From: Apophysomyces variabilis
Taxonomy: Eukaryota > Mucoromycota > Mucoromycetes > Mucorales > Mucoraceae
Reading direction: 5' to 3'
DNA length: 64,000 nt
NCBI GenBank assembly: GCA_002749535.1
Contig: MZZL01000390.1
Span: 792,253-856,252 of the forward strand
The position numbers and the translations under genes are program-made. Positions 12,990-23,898 of this stretch are shown here, one piece after another; the stretch's first letter is position 1, and every line of letters starts with the position of its first letter. The notes under the pieces are model-generated. The model ran no database searches. It was not told the origin of the DNA and saw only the letters and a program-made list of their open reading frames with translations.

Positions 12990-13960
12990 TTTTTTTTCTC
13001 GAGGTTGTACAAACAACTTTGCTATCGTCAAAGGTGTCTCTGCAGGTTGTCATGAGAGTATAAACATTGAGTGCTACCGTTTAAAACTACGCCTTGGCGG
13101 GAAAATTAAAAAGACGTGCTATCGACATTCCCCTAAAATGGGAAGAAGCGCCTCACGAAGGGGATCCGCCGAGAAAAAATAAGCATTAAACTGTTACGTC
13201 TTGCTGTTATCGTTGTTATTTTTTTTTCTTTTTTATTTTCTGTAACTTACAGAACCCTGAGTTTATTCAATTGCACGGCGAGTTTTGTCTTTTGGATAAT
13301 AAAAAAATAAAGGGAAAAAAAGAAAAAGCATTTTCTCTGTTTCTTTGAAAATCAGGTGAATACTTCTGGAGTTTGCTGAAAATAAAATACACGAAAAGAG
13401 AGAGAGAGAGAGAAACAAAAGATAGTTCTAGTAGAGAGACAGAGAGAAAACGCAATTGTGCAGTTAGGGATATGTTTTGACTCCGTTTATATGTGTCACC
13501 CACCCGCAACGCACAAACACATATACATCCACAGTACGTACACAAAGTATCAGTCTTCTTATCCAGATCGCCCATACTATTCAGAGTATGGGCCAAAAAA
13601 AAGAAAGTTTATAGTAAAAAAAAGCTTGTACTCCAAACAGAATTAATTCCGTTCAACCGACAATAGGTCTGTGCCAAGGGGTGGGGGGGGGTTACGTACA
13701 CAAAGAGAGAGAGATAGAGAGAGAGAGACAGTTGGTTCGGAGAATTCAATGCCTCACAGAAACCAGGGGGACCAAACATGAATTTCACCCAGTGATTGTG
13801 CCTCAAAGTCTAATTTAACGTTTCCATATCAATGGCCAGGGGTAAGTAACAAAGCAACAAACGAAAAAGAGAAAAAAGACAAAGACTCATGCCAACAGCG
13901 CATGTATGCCGGAAGCTTGATGTCTTTCCTTTTTTTTTTTTTTTAAGTATATAAACACGC
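12990..13960. repeat. 971-bp direct repeat, copy 2
   Basis: Second copy of the block at 11931-12901, starting immediately after the gap. It continues into unique sequence after 13960. It contains GA-rich and G-homopolymer tracts and no supported gene. Confidence 0.95.
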
Positions 13961-15914
13961 CATACATGCAGGCAGCACCCAGGCAAAAGTTCCCGAAGTG
14001 CGTGTGCCCTGTGAATCTATTTCTTTCTTTCTTTTTTTTCCCGTGGGCAAAATCAATGGCACTGTCTGAGTTTTAAGGGTATAACGAAAGCTAAAAGAAA
14101 GTCAACAATCTATGTTGCCACTTTTTTTTTTTTTTTTTACTTAGCAGAAGTTAAGAAGTTTTCGACGTTAGGAGATTTTTTTCTTTTTGTGTGTGTGTGT
14201 GTGTATCTCTGTGACATAAGAGAGAAAGAATGAAACAAATAAACATCGGAAGGATGATCTTCCAAACTTCGAATGTGCCTCCCTGTGTGCTACATGATCA
14301 ACAAAGGTACAAGCATCTTTTAGGAACACTGTAACCATCACGGCATTGACTACCCGTCCCTGAGAGAGATAAACTGTTGCTAATACAGGAAAAAAGAGCG
14401 CCTCCATCGGAACCCATAAATATAAATAAAGGCATAGCGTTATCACACTATTTGTTCTGCTATGATCACTCTACTAGAGAAACAAAAGAAAAGCAAGACG
14501 TTGCGACTTCGGGCGGGCTATTCGGGCGATCGATATGAAAGGAATAATTTTTTGATGCGGAGTCTCACCTTTGGCCCGATATTTCCATAAAAAGGAGTGT
14601 CGTACTTCTGGGCAACCTGACATTCTCAATATCCCCGGATAGAGGAACCAAAAAGCAGAAGAAGAAAAAGAAGAAAAAGAAAAAAGTGACTCCACCTCAT
14701 ACAATTTTAAAAAAGAGATAAGACTTGTAAAAATGGGAATGGTTTGTACAAAAGTACGAAAGGTTAATGACGGAAATCAGTTTTGTCCGTGACGTTATCA
14801 GAAGAGGAAAAGATGACTTATCCAATAGGGAATCTAGCACCTGTCTATTAGAAAGTAGAATGATGATGAAGAATAAAAAGGTAACACCACTAAAAAAGTT
14901 CTTTTTCACTTCAGTCACTATCCCATTGTTATTAATAACTTGAGCCACCGCCCGTCCGCGATCGGGCTTCAGTGGTAACCAAAGGAACGGACGGCATGAA
15001 TTTTGCTAAAGAAGCGCCCATTTTTCGTAACTTGTGCACATGTTTCATGGGTCATGACTGGTTCCAACTTCAAGATTCCGATGAAAGCTCCGGTTCATAA
15101 CGCCATGATCAAAAAGAACCAAACCGCTTGGAAAAGCTGACCAAACAAAAATGGGCCTTTCACATGTTGTCAAAGCTTCCCAATTAAAGAAGAAATAGAA
15201 ATATGGAAACTGTAATGATCATTGTCTTTTTTTTGGGCTGATCATGGACCGTGCTCTTTTTTTCTACGTTTCGTGATCAAGTCACCTAGGTTACCCTTTT
15301 TTACTTCTTCTTTCACAAGGGTGACATGAGAAAAAGTTAATAGAGAGCGAGTTTGTCGGACTGCAATGCTTCATTTGATAAACCAATCGTTTTGATAAAC
15401 TAAACAGGCTAAGCCTTGTCTTTTTTTTTTCAATTCTGCTGCGGAAGAAGATATACCAGTGTACACAATTTGCATAAAAAAATCAACCAAAGAAAACAAG
15501 AAAATAATACATCATACATAAACAATAGAACACAAAACCCTGAAAAAAATTACAAAAGGATCGGGTAGGGAAGGGGGGGGGATAGATAACAACAAAAAAG
15601 GGAATGATTACAAGAAGGAAAGGTTTGATACAAAAAAAGAATAGATCTGGGTACCCATCAGAAAAAGATATAGCAAAAACAAAAAAACAAGGGGAGGGGA
15701 GCAAACAGGTGTGTATGTGAGGAGAGAGTGTGTGTGTGATAGATAGATAAATAGAGGGCAAGAGTAATTCATAGAAACGGAAAATAGATCACACCATGAT
15801 CGTAAGACAAAAAAGAAAAAGAAAGGGGTGGGGGGGGAGAGAGGATAAAGAAAGAGAGAGATATGATACACAAAGAATGAAGGGCTGCTTCTTTGTCTCT
15901 TTGGAAAAGGTATC
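13961..15914. other. Intergenic, low-complexity
   Basis: About 2 kb of T/A-rich DNA with GT, GA and poly-G tracts, up to the 3' end of the beta-trefoil gene. The frames seen are translations of simple sequence. No gene or RNA recognised. Confidence 0.6.
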
Positions 15915-17156
15915 CTAAGGGGTAGAAGGTTGTTGTTCGTACAGTTGGATAACCAATCGACTGGCCAAACCCAACGCGGTTTCCTTGTGATTGCTCAGCT
16001 GATCACATTCATCAAAAATGTTCGTAGCCTTAATAAAGTTGTTCGTTATTATGCATTCTCGCTCCGATTGAATAGAACTTTACCTCCGAATGAGCCATCG
16101 ATTGGAGTTGCGTACGAATCTCTTGAGGCTCTGGTAATTCCTGAAGTGTCGCCAAACTAATTTTCAAATTTTGCACACTCTGATATGCTGCGGCCATAGC
16201 AATCGCTTTATCACTAAAATAAAAGAAGAAAAAGAAAAAGGTATTAGACAAAAAAATAATAATTATAAGTTATTATTTTTAATGGATTTACTTGCCTTAA
16301 ATGAGGATTTCGTTCAAGATACACCATTTGGTGACACTCCTTGAAGGCTTCAGGTGACAGCATGGTTACCGAGCTTTGTGAACCTCGTTTGGCAGGTGAC
16401 AGACCATTAGCGAATTCGCCACCGGGTAGCGGAGATGAAAGATCGTAAATAGGTGATGCAGGAGTAGAGCCGGAGGAGGAGGAGCAGGATGAGAAAAAGT
16501 CGATGGCATTGGCGGCCGAAGTAGCAGACATGGTAGGTGAAAGGATGGCAGATTCGGGAACAAAGGTCCAGCGCTGACTATCGTTATCGATCGATTGGTA
16601 GGGAAACAAGACTAATTTGCCGCCGTCTCCGGTAGATTGGACATCGAGCACCCATTCGGCATTACAAACAGAATAGATGACACATCCTTCTTGTCGTCTG
16701 CCCAAGGCATCCAACATATCGTCCCGCACACCCCATAACTGGTTATGTGCTTCCTCAGTAGACTTTGCGTTGTACAGACAGATCTCAGTATCTTCGATTA
16801 ACCGGAGTCGTCCTGTTGACATTGGATTAGCACATGAGAAAAGGGAAACAGTTTCGGAAGGAGGGTGGGTTGGGGGAGGAGGAGGGAAAGGTGTCATCTA
16901 GATGGGTTTGGTTTTGGGGGTATTTTTTTTTTTTACCTTTACGAATATCAAGCACTAGACCTGTTGCTTTGTTGCGAATAAACTGACCATCCCAGCGCCA
17001 GAGTTCGTCATCTGTCTGTTTAGGAGGGTAGACGTAAACCTGCGATCGAAGCGCGTCTTCTTCGCCATTGGCGATGCTGCGACTGGCTGAAATAACGTTT
17101 CCTGTTGAATTGGATCGAATATAACACCAGTCATTATTGGAAAGAGAAGTGAACAT
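15915..17156 (-). CDS. Ricin-B-like beta-trefoil protein
   Basis: Four exons: 17156-16937, 16812-16296, 16213-16084 and 16028-15915; 326 residues, closed in frame. Residues 1 to about 165 look like a beta-trefoil: repeated hydrophobic/Trp elements such as 'NDWCYIRS', 'ATGLVLDIR', 'AEWVLDVQST' and 'SQRWTFVPE', with Q-x-W-like ends. This suggests sugar or ligand binding. There is no signal peptide, so it is probably intracellular. A Ser/Pro-rich linker follows, then a helical C-terminal region (about 225-326). Intron 2 works only with a GC donor (GCAAGTAAA): no GT donor keeps the frame, whereas GC-AG gives a seamless join. The family assignment comes from repeat pattern, and the ligand is unknown. 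Confidence 0.75.
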
Positions 17157-17753
17157 GGTATCTGAAAGAGAGAAAAGTGGAAGAAAGAACAAGAACAAGG
17201 TTCATCGACTTTCCTGCAGCCGCCTTTAAATAGGTGGCATCATAAACATAAAAGGAAATGTGTGCCTTTCCCCCTTCTAACCTGACCCCCCCGCCTTTTT
17301 CCCTGACACTTTTTTTTTTCTCTCTTTCTCTCTTTCACTCTCACACACACACATATACACACCTATCGGAGCAAGCCCAAAATAAGCTGAGGTGATCCAG
17401 AACCTGCAGGTTTCACTTTACTTCATTTCCCGCTTCATGAACAGATCAAAACCGCATCCCCCCGAAAAAATTAACTTTTTTTTATCAACATGGTCAATGC
17501 CTACCTTGTACTTGATTGGCCCATCATCGTCTCCTTAGCAACATCAGTGCCCCTCTCTTTTTTCTTATTTTTACAAACATTCTTTTTTCCTTTCTCACCC
17601 TCTGGTCTCCGATTCTTGATATATCTCGTCCAACCCATACAAACAAAGCACGGACAAAGTAGTAAAAAAAAGACACCTTCAACATGGCATTCGCAAATAA
17701 TCACCCGATGTAAAGAAACAATGTGATGTGTACGTATGGTATTGATTTCCTTT
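17157..17753. other. Promoter of the beta-trefoil gene and 3' flank of LAMTOR3
   Basis: About 600 bases with pyrimidine-rich and CA tracts near 17310-17365. It must contain the 5' region of the beta-trefoil gene and the 3' UTR of the LAMTOR3 gene. No other feature recognised. Confidence 0.5.
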
Positions 17754-18383
17754 TTATTGTCTCTCATTTAAAGCATCTACAAGAGGTTGGGTCACTTCGG
17801 TAATCTTTCGTCCGAGATTCATATAATGACCTACAAAGCATCATCATCCACTAGGTTCAATCCTCAACTCTGCTTAAATTTCTTTTTTACCTGTATTGCC
17901 GGCCGCATCACCGATCAGAGTTATCACAAGCGGGTTATGCTCCAACTGGACAACTTGATAGATGTCGTACATGCTGACGATACACTTATTCCGTTTTAGA
18001 CCTAATTTGGATGCCTGATAATCCAAAGGAAAAACATATTGAATGCTCCGATATCCACTCACACACCCGCACGAAAAAAGAAAAAAAAAGAAGAGGGAAA
18101 AGGATAGCCGTCAGTTTTTTCTTTTTACCTGATTATTAGCTACTGCAAAGGTTGTAGATATTGTCGGCTCCATCACTTTCTCAGACACGTCATCACTGAC
18201 ACCTTAGGGATGCTCATCGTTAGAGAACCAAAAAAAAAATAACCATGGCTGGAGTCTCCACAATAACAGGGATCACTCACGTTTTAAAATCACTACACCA
18301 TCTCGATCAGTGACCATGGCAGCTTTCAATCCATCGAGAAAGAAACGATCGCAGAGCTGTTCAAACGTTTTCTCTAATGTCAT
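17754..18383 (-). CDS. lamtor3: Ragulator subunit LAMTOR3 (MP1)
   Basis: Four exons: 18383-18281, 18202-18129, 18014-17891 and 17830-17754; 125 residues, against about 124 in animals. It is a roadblock/longin-like scaffold protein. In animals it pairs with LAMTOR2 in Ragulator, which anchors Rag GTPases and TORC1 on the lysosome or vacuole. Diagnostic stretches are 'GLKAAMVTDRDGVVILK' near the N-terminus and 'SKLGLKRNKCIVSMYDIYQV' in the middle, ending with 'GHYMNLGRKI'. All introns are GT-AG and phases agree. The vacuolar location is inferred from the family. Confidence 0.93.
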
Positions 18384-18961
18384 GGGCTTTGTGACAGATG
18401 AAGTAAGGCTTTGTGTGGTGCGAAGAAAAATTGGTCATTACCAAATTAATTTATCGGCGTGGAAAAGACACGACTCCAAATTCTTTTACCCTTTTTGCAT
18501 AGGGGTCGCAAAGAAAAATGATTTCCATTAGCAATAACATTCATATAACAGCACAATCTCCTATATTTCTACAGGCTTCGAGTAGTGCAGACTTAAATAT
18601 ATGTCTGTATGAAAACCAAACGTAGACTAGAACAACAAATAGGTGAGGACCATCAACTCTTATGCTTTTTCTCTATCTGGATGCTCAGATGCTAATAACA
18701 AGTAACCTATGGTAAGGCAGCACTTGGTATTTCTCATCCATGGACTCCGTTGTATAACGATGTTCGATATGTCCAATAAAAAGAATTAGAAGAAAAAGAA
18801 TTATACATACCGCCTGCTATCTTTCTCGAACTTGGTTTTGCTTATAGATATGACCGTAATCTATTCACGTTTTCTACTTTAGAATGCTGTGGAAAAAAGG
18901 AAACAAAATGAACAGAGTGCGTTCTATCTATCACGACTTTTCATTGAATGCTTTTTGTCTT
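18384..18961. other. Intergenic between dad1 and lamtor3
   Basis: About 580 bases holding the lamtor3 promoter and the dad1 3' flank, both genes reading leftward. No further gene seen. Confidence 0.5.
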
Positions 18962-19216
18962 TTATTTGTTTACGGCATCAGCATGGGTGGAAGCATGGTC
19001 AGGAGAATCGGTAGAGGGTTCGTTCAGTTTACGTATACGGAGACGTTTTTGGCCATCATGCCATAGATTAGAAGACGGTCCAAATTCGCGTCCAATGGTG
19101 TTCATGGTCTCCAAATTATGGTTCAAATGTCCCATGTTTGCAATGACCGATTCCAAGCCTTGAGAAACTTTGCTGAGTAAAGCATCACGTTCTAGTTCAA
19201 ATGGCTGACGTTCCAT
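18962..19216 (-). CDS. dad1: DASH/Dam1 complex subunit Dad1
   Basis: Single-exon protein of 84 residues. Dad1 is a small helical subunit of the DASH (Dam1) complex, which couples kinetochores to microtubule plus ends in fungi. The core 'FELERDALLSKVSQGLESVI' followed by 'NLETMNTIGREF' and 'SSNLWHDGQ' matches the family's pattern of two helices, a conserved G-(K/R)-EF and an S-x-LW motif. The C-terminal 20 or so residues are polar and extend past the usual end. I start at the Met directly before 'ERQPFEL'. An upstream in-frame Met at 19246 would add ten residues. The start lies 126 bases from the divergent Yaf9 gene, implying a shared promoter. Confidence 0.88.
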   Translation of the reverse strand: MERQPFELERDALLSKVSQGLESVIANMGHLNHNLETMNTIGREFGPSSNLWHDGQKRLRIRKLNEPSTDSPDHASTHADAVNK

Positions 19217-19342
19217 GCAGAAGCGAAAGCAAGAATAAAAACGCAAGTAATTCCATAGAAAAGCTTCACCTTTTCTTGTGACTCGCTCTTCCTACCTTTC
19301 TTTTTCTGTCTTCTTCTTTTTAACAGTTCTCCCCCTCCACTC
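19217..19342. promoter_or_regulatory. Bidirectional dad1/yaf9 promoter region
   Basis: Only 126 bases separate the two divergent start codons. The interval is CT-rich on the Yaf9 side. Both 5' UTRs and core promoters must lie in or overlap this interval or the neighbouring coding sequence. No specific factor site was identified. Confidence 0.6.
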
Positions 19343-20112
19343 ATGGCCAGCAACAAACGTATCAAAGGCATCAGTGCTGTTCGGCCTATCTATTATGGAA
19401 ATATTGCCGTACCATTGACGGGAAAGCGGGCAACAGAATCCGATCATACGCATAAATGGACAGTGATGGTGCGTGGCTTGAACAATGAAGACATCAGTTA
19501 CTACGTGAAGAAAGTTGTTTTCCGATTGCACGAGACATATGCCAACCCATTACGAAGTAAGCCAAAAAAATACATAGCGAAATGAAGGTAATCACGGATA
19601 AAGCTGTTGAGCAGCCTCCATTCGAACTCCATGAGACGGGTTGGGGTGAGTTTGAAATTATGATCAAGATTCACTTTCATCCTGTGGCATGCGAGAAACC
19701 AGTGACACTCTACCATCATTTACGGTTACATCCTTATGAAGACGATCCATCAGGAGGTGAATGGCCAAAAGACAAACCAGTAACAAGTTTCTTTTACGAT
19801 GAATTGGTAAAAAGAAAATTGGTGATAAAAAAGACAGATGATGATACTCATTGCATACCTTCGTTATGGCCCTTCTTAATACCCGTTTAGGTGTTTAATG
19901 AACCTACAGAAGCTTTTTATCAATTATTGAATGAGCATCATGCTTTAAACCCGAATCTTCCGGCAAAAAAGTCTACTAAAGACAGTACAGCGCCGCAATT
20001 TAGTCTACAATTGGAACAGGAAGAGATTGATCGGTTGGACAACGCACAACGTGAGGTGAACTCCCAAATTGCCGCCTTGAAGCAACGTATGGCAGCTCTG
20101 GAACAAGAATAA
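19343..20112 (+). CDS. yaf9: YEATS-domain protein Yaf9/GAS41
   Basis: Three exons: 19343-19556, 19604-19806 and 19891-20112; 212 residues, close to yeast Yaf9. Yaf9 is a histone acyl-lysine reader shared by the SWR1 (H2A.Z exchange) and NuA4 complexes. The YEATS fold spans residues about 5-150: 'PIYYGNIAVPL', 'HTHKWTVMVRG', the aromatic 'GWGEFEI' loop and 'LYHHLRLHPY'. The C-terminal 60 residues form a predicted coiled coil ('LDNAQREVNSQIAALKQRM'), as in GAS41/Yaf9, for complex docking. Both introns are GT-AG, and the joins recover the conserved 'NPLRTVEQPPFE' and 'YDELVFNEPTEAF'. Confidence 0.95.
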
Positions 20113-20418
20113 AAAAAAAAGAAAACCGTCTCCTTTTTTCTCTTCTTTTTTTACACATCTCTCTTCTATAAACTAGACCGGTTTAATTTATCGTATCGCT
20201 CTTGTTAAGCAGCGGGACTCATAGTTTGTCATCGAAATATAACGGCTTTCGGTAGAGCCTGAGGTGTAGAATAGGAAATTTTGCAGGTTATGAAAAGCGA
20301 AAAGCGATAATTTCGATGACAAAGGAGGAATAATATAGGTGTGTATTCGTCTATATATCTGAGGTGGAAATGATGATTTGCTTTTCTCTTTTTCTTCTTT
20401 TTTTTAGTATATTGCTTA

Positions 20419-22134
20419 TTACATTGACCTCCGTCCTTCTGTAGCGCCAGGCTTTTTTGGTGCATTTCCTGTGGATTGCTTCAAGCCGACAACACCTCCT
20501 CCCATGGATGCGCTATGAGTAACCGGCCCTCCTACGGTGGGTTTGCGCCGTAACATATTCAATCCACTACTTTTCTTCTTCTTATTGACCATGGCTGGAC
20601 TAGCATCTTTTCCCACATTTTGTTCCCGTAAACGCTGCGCGTGACCGACAATACAACTGATCAGATCATTATACGTTTCCGCATCCATCATTAACTGTTC
20701 CCGCTGATCAAGTAGATATCCCAAGTACTCTGTTGCCTGTCGCTGTAACCGTGATAACTCTCCTATCATGGCTTGCAATTTCTCTTTTGGAAATACTCGT
20801 ATAGTTTCTGCCACAATGCATAGAGTAAGAAAACAAAACAATCCTGACCATCCTCCTTTTCTTCCCCTAATCCATGCCATCCATCATCCTTACCTTCAGT
20901 TAGCTCACAATAAGCTTTTGCTATGTCTAGATCAAGCTCTGGTTCTTGCTCGACAGGTTTTCGAACGGCGTGTTCACCGTCATCGTCATTTTCTTCTCCC
21001 GTATTTTGTCTGTTATTGCCAGATACTGTCATTCCAGACAATGACGCTGACCTCGTATGACTGGGAGAGGCCCGCCTATTGATATTCCCAGTAGATGCAT
21101 TGGACGACTTGCTATCTGCATAATTGGAAGATTGCGGTCGTCTTATGGGCCCAGGCGAAGTGGATGTGGAAGATGGACCACTGTTCCTTGCTCTCTACGT
21201 CAGAAATCAAATCGCGTCAGCTATAATAAGATTGAAAAGCGAGGATCGAAACAGAAAAAGGAAAAGAAAAAAGTTTACTTGCATCGTCATAGTTAATTGT
21301 CACACCTAGGGCGTTCAGATAAGCTCTGTTTGTTTCAGATTGTGTCCACTGGAACTGTCCAATCGCGCCTGTAATGGGATTGTAGAACACGGAATCACAA
21401 GAGAGTTTATCCCAAAGTCCGTGGCTGATAGTGTGTGAAAAAGAAAAGTAAGCTTTTCTTGCTCCCGTTCTCTCTTTCCTTTCTTCTCCTCTTTCTACCT
21501 GCATTCAGTACATAAAATATCCATGCTATTCTGCTCTTTTTCGACATTTTCATCTTCTGCCGTGGACGCACTAGATATATCTTCTTGTGGCCAAAGATCT
21601 TTCATAAAACGGTGAACATAGTCTGCAATTTCATCCGGCGATGAAGCTTCCTCCAATATCTTGATCTACTTGGATCATCAAAAAAATAAATACATCATAG
21701 CGACACCAGTACGATCCTTTTTTTCACTTGTGATTTTTTTCTATTTTCTTTATCATACGCACATACTCGTCTGCTTGGCTAGGTGTAGCAGGAGGTATAT
21801 TCTCTTCTGGTGGTATTGTAGTTTCGAAATCATCAAAGTCGCCAAAGTCATCGTCATTTTCGGCATCCTGAAAGTCATTATCAAAATCTCCAAAATCATC
21901 CTCGTTGTTGTCTTCGTTAAAGTTATCGTCATTAAAGCTAAGGTCAGCGGTACTTGTAATAGAGGCTGTTGTATTAGTATTAGTGGTAATAGGCAAGGTA
22001 TTATGGTCGTCTCCAAAGGAATCAGTCTCTTCTGATGGCATCTTCATGGGGATTTCTTCTGATTCAAAGCTGTTGCTTTCGTGTTCAGGACTTGAAAAGG
22101 CATCCTCGTTGGAGTTCATATTTTGTAGCGACAT
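20419..22134 (-). CDS. Aftiphilin-like clathrin-binding protein
   Basis: Five exons: 22134-21763, 21665-21499, 21424-about 21280, about 21194-20894 and 20807-20419; 456 residues. The N-terminal 120 residues are acidic and carry repeated 'DDFGDF' type motifs, as in aftiphilin. A central domain, 'LWDKLSCDSVFYNP' ... 'GQFQWTQSETNRAYLNALGV', resembles the aftiphilin clathrin-binding box. A Ser-rich linker and a helical C-terminal region follow, with a basic tail. Aftiphilin acts with clathrin and AP-1 at the trans-Golgi and endosomes. The third intron is ambiguous: a GC donor (GCAAGTAAA) with the first downstream TAG, or a GT donor with a later GAG acceptor. Both keep the frame and give the same length. 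Confidence 0.82.
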
Positions 22135-22478
22135 GGATCTAGGAGACGAACGCAGAATTCGCTTTCTTAAAGTGACTTGTCCGTCAGCTGGAACAAATTG
22201 CGGAAGCCTAGAGAGAGTTCTTTGTGTGACACAACCGGTCTTATTGTAAGATGGAACGAATCATGAAACCAATGCTATCTTGCCTTTCGCCCCTTCCAAC
22301 ATTATGTTTATTGAATGTTATTTTACGCCGCTAGTGCCATAACTGTCGCCACGTTATTGTCCGCCTCGATAGCCACAGCCAGCCGGCCAGTATTGCATAC
22401 CGGAAGACCCCTTGCCCAAACCTATGGGACGTCCTCTTATAACTGTATAAATATGATATAAAAGCTATATTTTTTAAA
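22135..22478. other. Upstream of the aftiphilin-like gene
   Basis: About 340 bases upstream of the minus-strand gene, leading into transposon-derived DNA. No separate gene seen. Confidence 0.5.
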
Positions 22479-22601
22479 TCTTGGTATGCTAATCTTCTAT
22501 CGTATTCACCCGGTCTGAACCCGATCGAGCAGTTTGCTTGGTTGCTAAGAACAAAAGTTATTTCAGAACAGGGAAAGAGTGGCACTGATGACGGAGATTA
22601 G
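22479..22601 (+). pseudogene. Tc1/mariner-type transposase fragment (DDE end)
   Basis: A forward frame reads 'LLSYSPGLNPIEQFAWLL' and stops shortly after. 'YSP-x-LNPIE-x-x-W' is the hallmark around the last catalytic acidic residue of Tc1/mariner/IS630 DDE transposases. Upstream in the same frame there are stops and no matching N-terminal part. It is a decayed fragment, not an active element. Confidence 0.8.
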
Positions 22602-23730
22602 TGAAGCAGTTATTGGCTTAATAATGAGCCATTTTGTACGCTTTGTTTCTCTTACGCATGACTGAGGTGATGGGAGACCGTTTTCAACTTGTTCGGCGTA
22701 CAGCGATTCGAGACTCTGTCCCATGCTGAGATTCGCCGATAATAATTATGAAATCTAAGCACATTTGAATGGTTAATAAAGGTTTTGGAAAATCGACAAA
22801 GTAGGTAGAGACCATGCCATAGAATGGAAAGCAGCCGCTGTCGATACGTTTTGTTTTTGCACCAGGTATTATCACACAGTCGTATGGGAGCTCAAACACG
22901 CGTACACTGCTAGGGAAATAGTTCATAGCCTTTCCCCACATCACAGTTTGTATGGAGGTTGCCAATGACTGAGACTTAGTAAATTTCATTCAGATCGATA
23001 ATCTGGGCCCTTAACAATAGTAAACCTATGTATAATATTAGTTATCGAGCAGAAGGTGTTTTGAAACAGGTCTTGCACTAATAAACTAGGAAAGGAAAGA
23101 CAGATGAGCTTAGAGGAAAAGCAGAGTTTCCCAAGATTGATCATTTTATCTGTAAACGTCATGCGGCTATTTATTTTCTTTGAATGATTTATGATATTTC
23201 AATTAGTCTTATAAAAAGCATAATTCTCTTTTTTGTCAAACAATCCACGCCAAGAAGGACTGCAGCAACGAAAAAGGGTTTCCTGATGAAAAAGCTGCAT
23301 CGTAAAGTAAGAGTCAAAACCACTTGTATTGTTTACTGCTTGTCTATCAGATTTATAGCACAAACGGAAGATATGCCTCCAGGAGCAAAGTAGCGATCTT
23401 AGCAAGTAGACAGGTTTGAGCGAGGAAGGGGGGAGGAAGACGAAGAATAAGTTACCCAGCCGATTGAAAACAGATTACGAAAGTAATTGCGGGGACTCTG
23501 GTTATCCATTCAAGCCTATGCTTAGAAGATTGGGTGAGCAGTATATTAGACAAGCTGCGGAAGACAACGAGGTCCATAACGGGACAACTAATAGGAAACC
23601 GCATCTCATATAAAATGCTATTTCTGTGAGACTTGTGCGTCTTTAAATTACGCGACCCTTGCGGTTTACACGATTTATGCGGCCTATGAGACCTCTTCTT
23701 TCACATAGTGGGTATTATACTTAGCCAACC
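22602..23730. other. Non-coding, transposon-rich zone
   Basis: No supported gene. A 65-residue open frame at 23416-23613 was considered, but it has no recognisable domain. Confidence 0.5.
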
Positions 23731-23762
23731 TATACAGTATCTCCCAAAAACAATTTGGCAAA
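23731..23762 (+). mobile_element. Possible Tc1/mariner terminal repeat
   Basis: The sequence TATACAGTATCTCCCAAAA has the TA target plus CAGT...CAAAA layout typical of Tc1/mariner inverted-repeat ends. A matching inverted partner was not found downstream, so this may be a solo end. Confidence 0.35.
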
Positions 23763-23898
23763 CTACGAAAATCGATGTCGCAATTCAGTGGAATTAAATG
23801 TCGCAACAAATGAAAAAAAAAATTCAATGCCGTCCTTTTTCTGCTTAGCTACCGCTTTACCTCATTTTAAAAGTGCATCCACATCCTTGAGCTCTCCC

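Noticed and set aside
12751..13053. Open frames running through the N gap
   Set aside because: They translate undetermined bases. Only homopolymer and N keep them open.
12208..13596. Two identical 109-residue frames one kilobase apart, as if duplicated genes
   Set aside because: They are the same low-complexity frame in the two copies flanking the gap, which I attribute to assembly.
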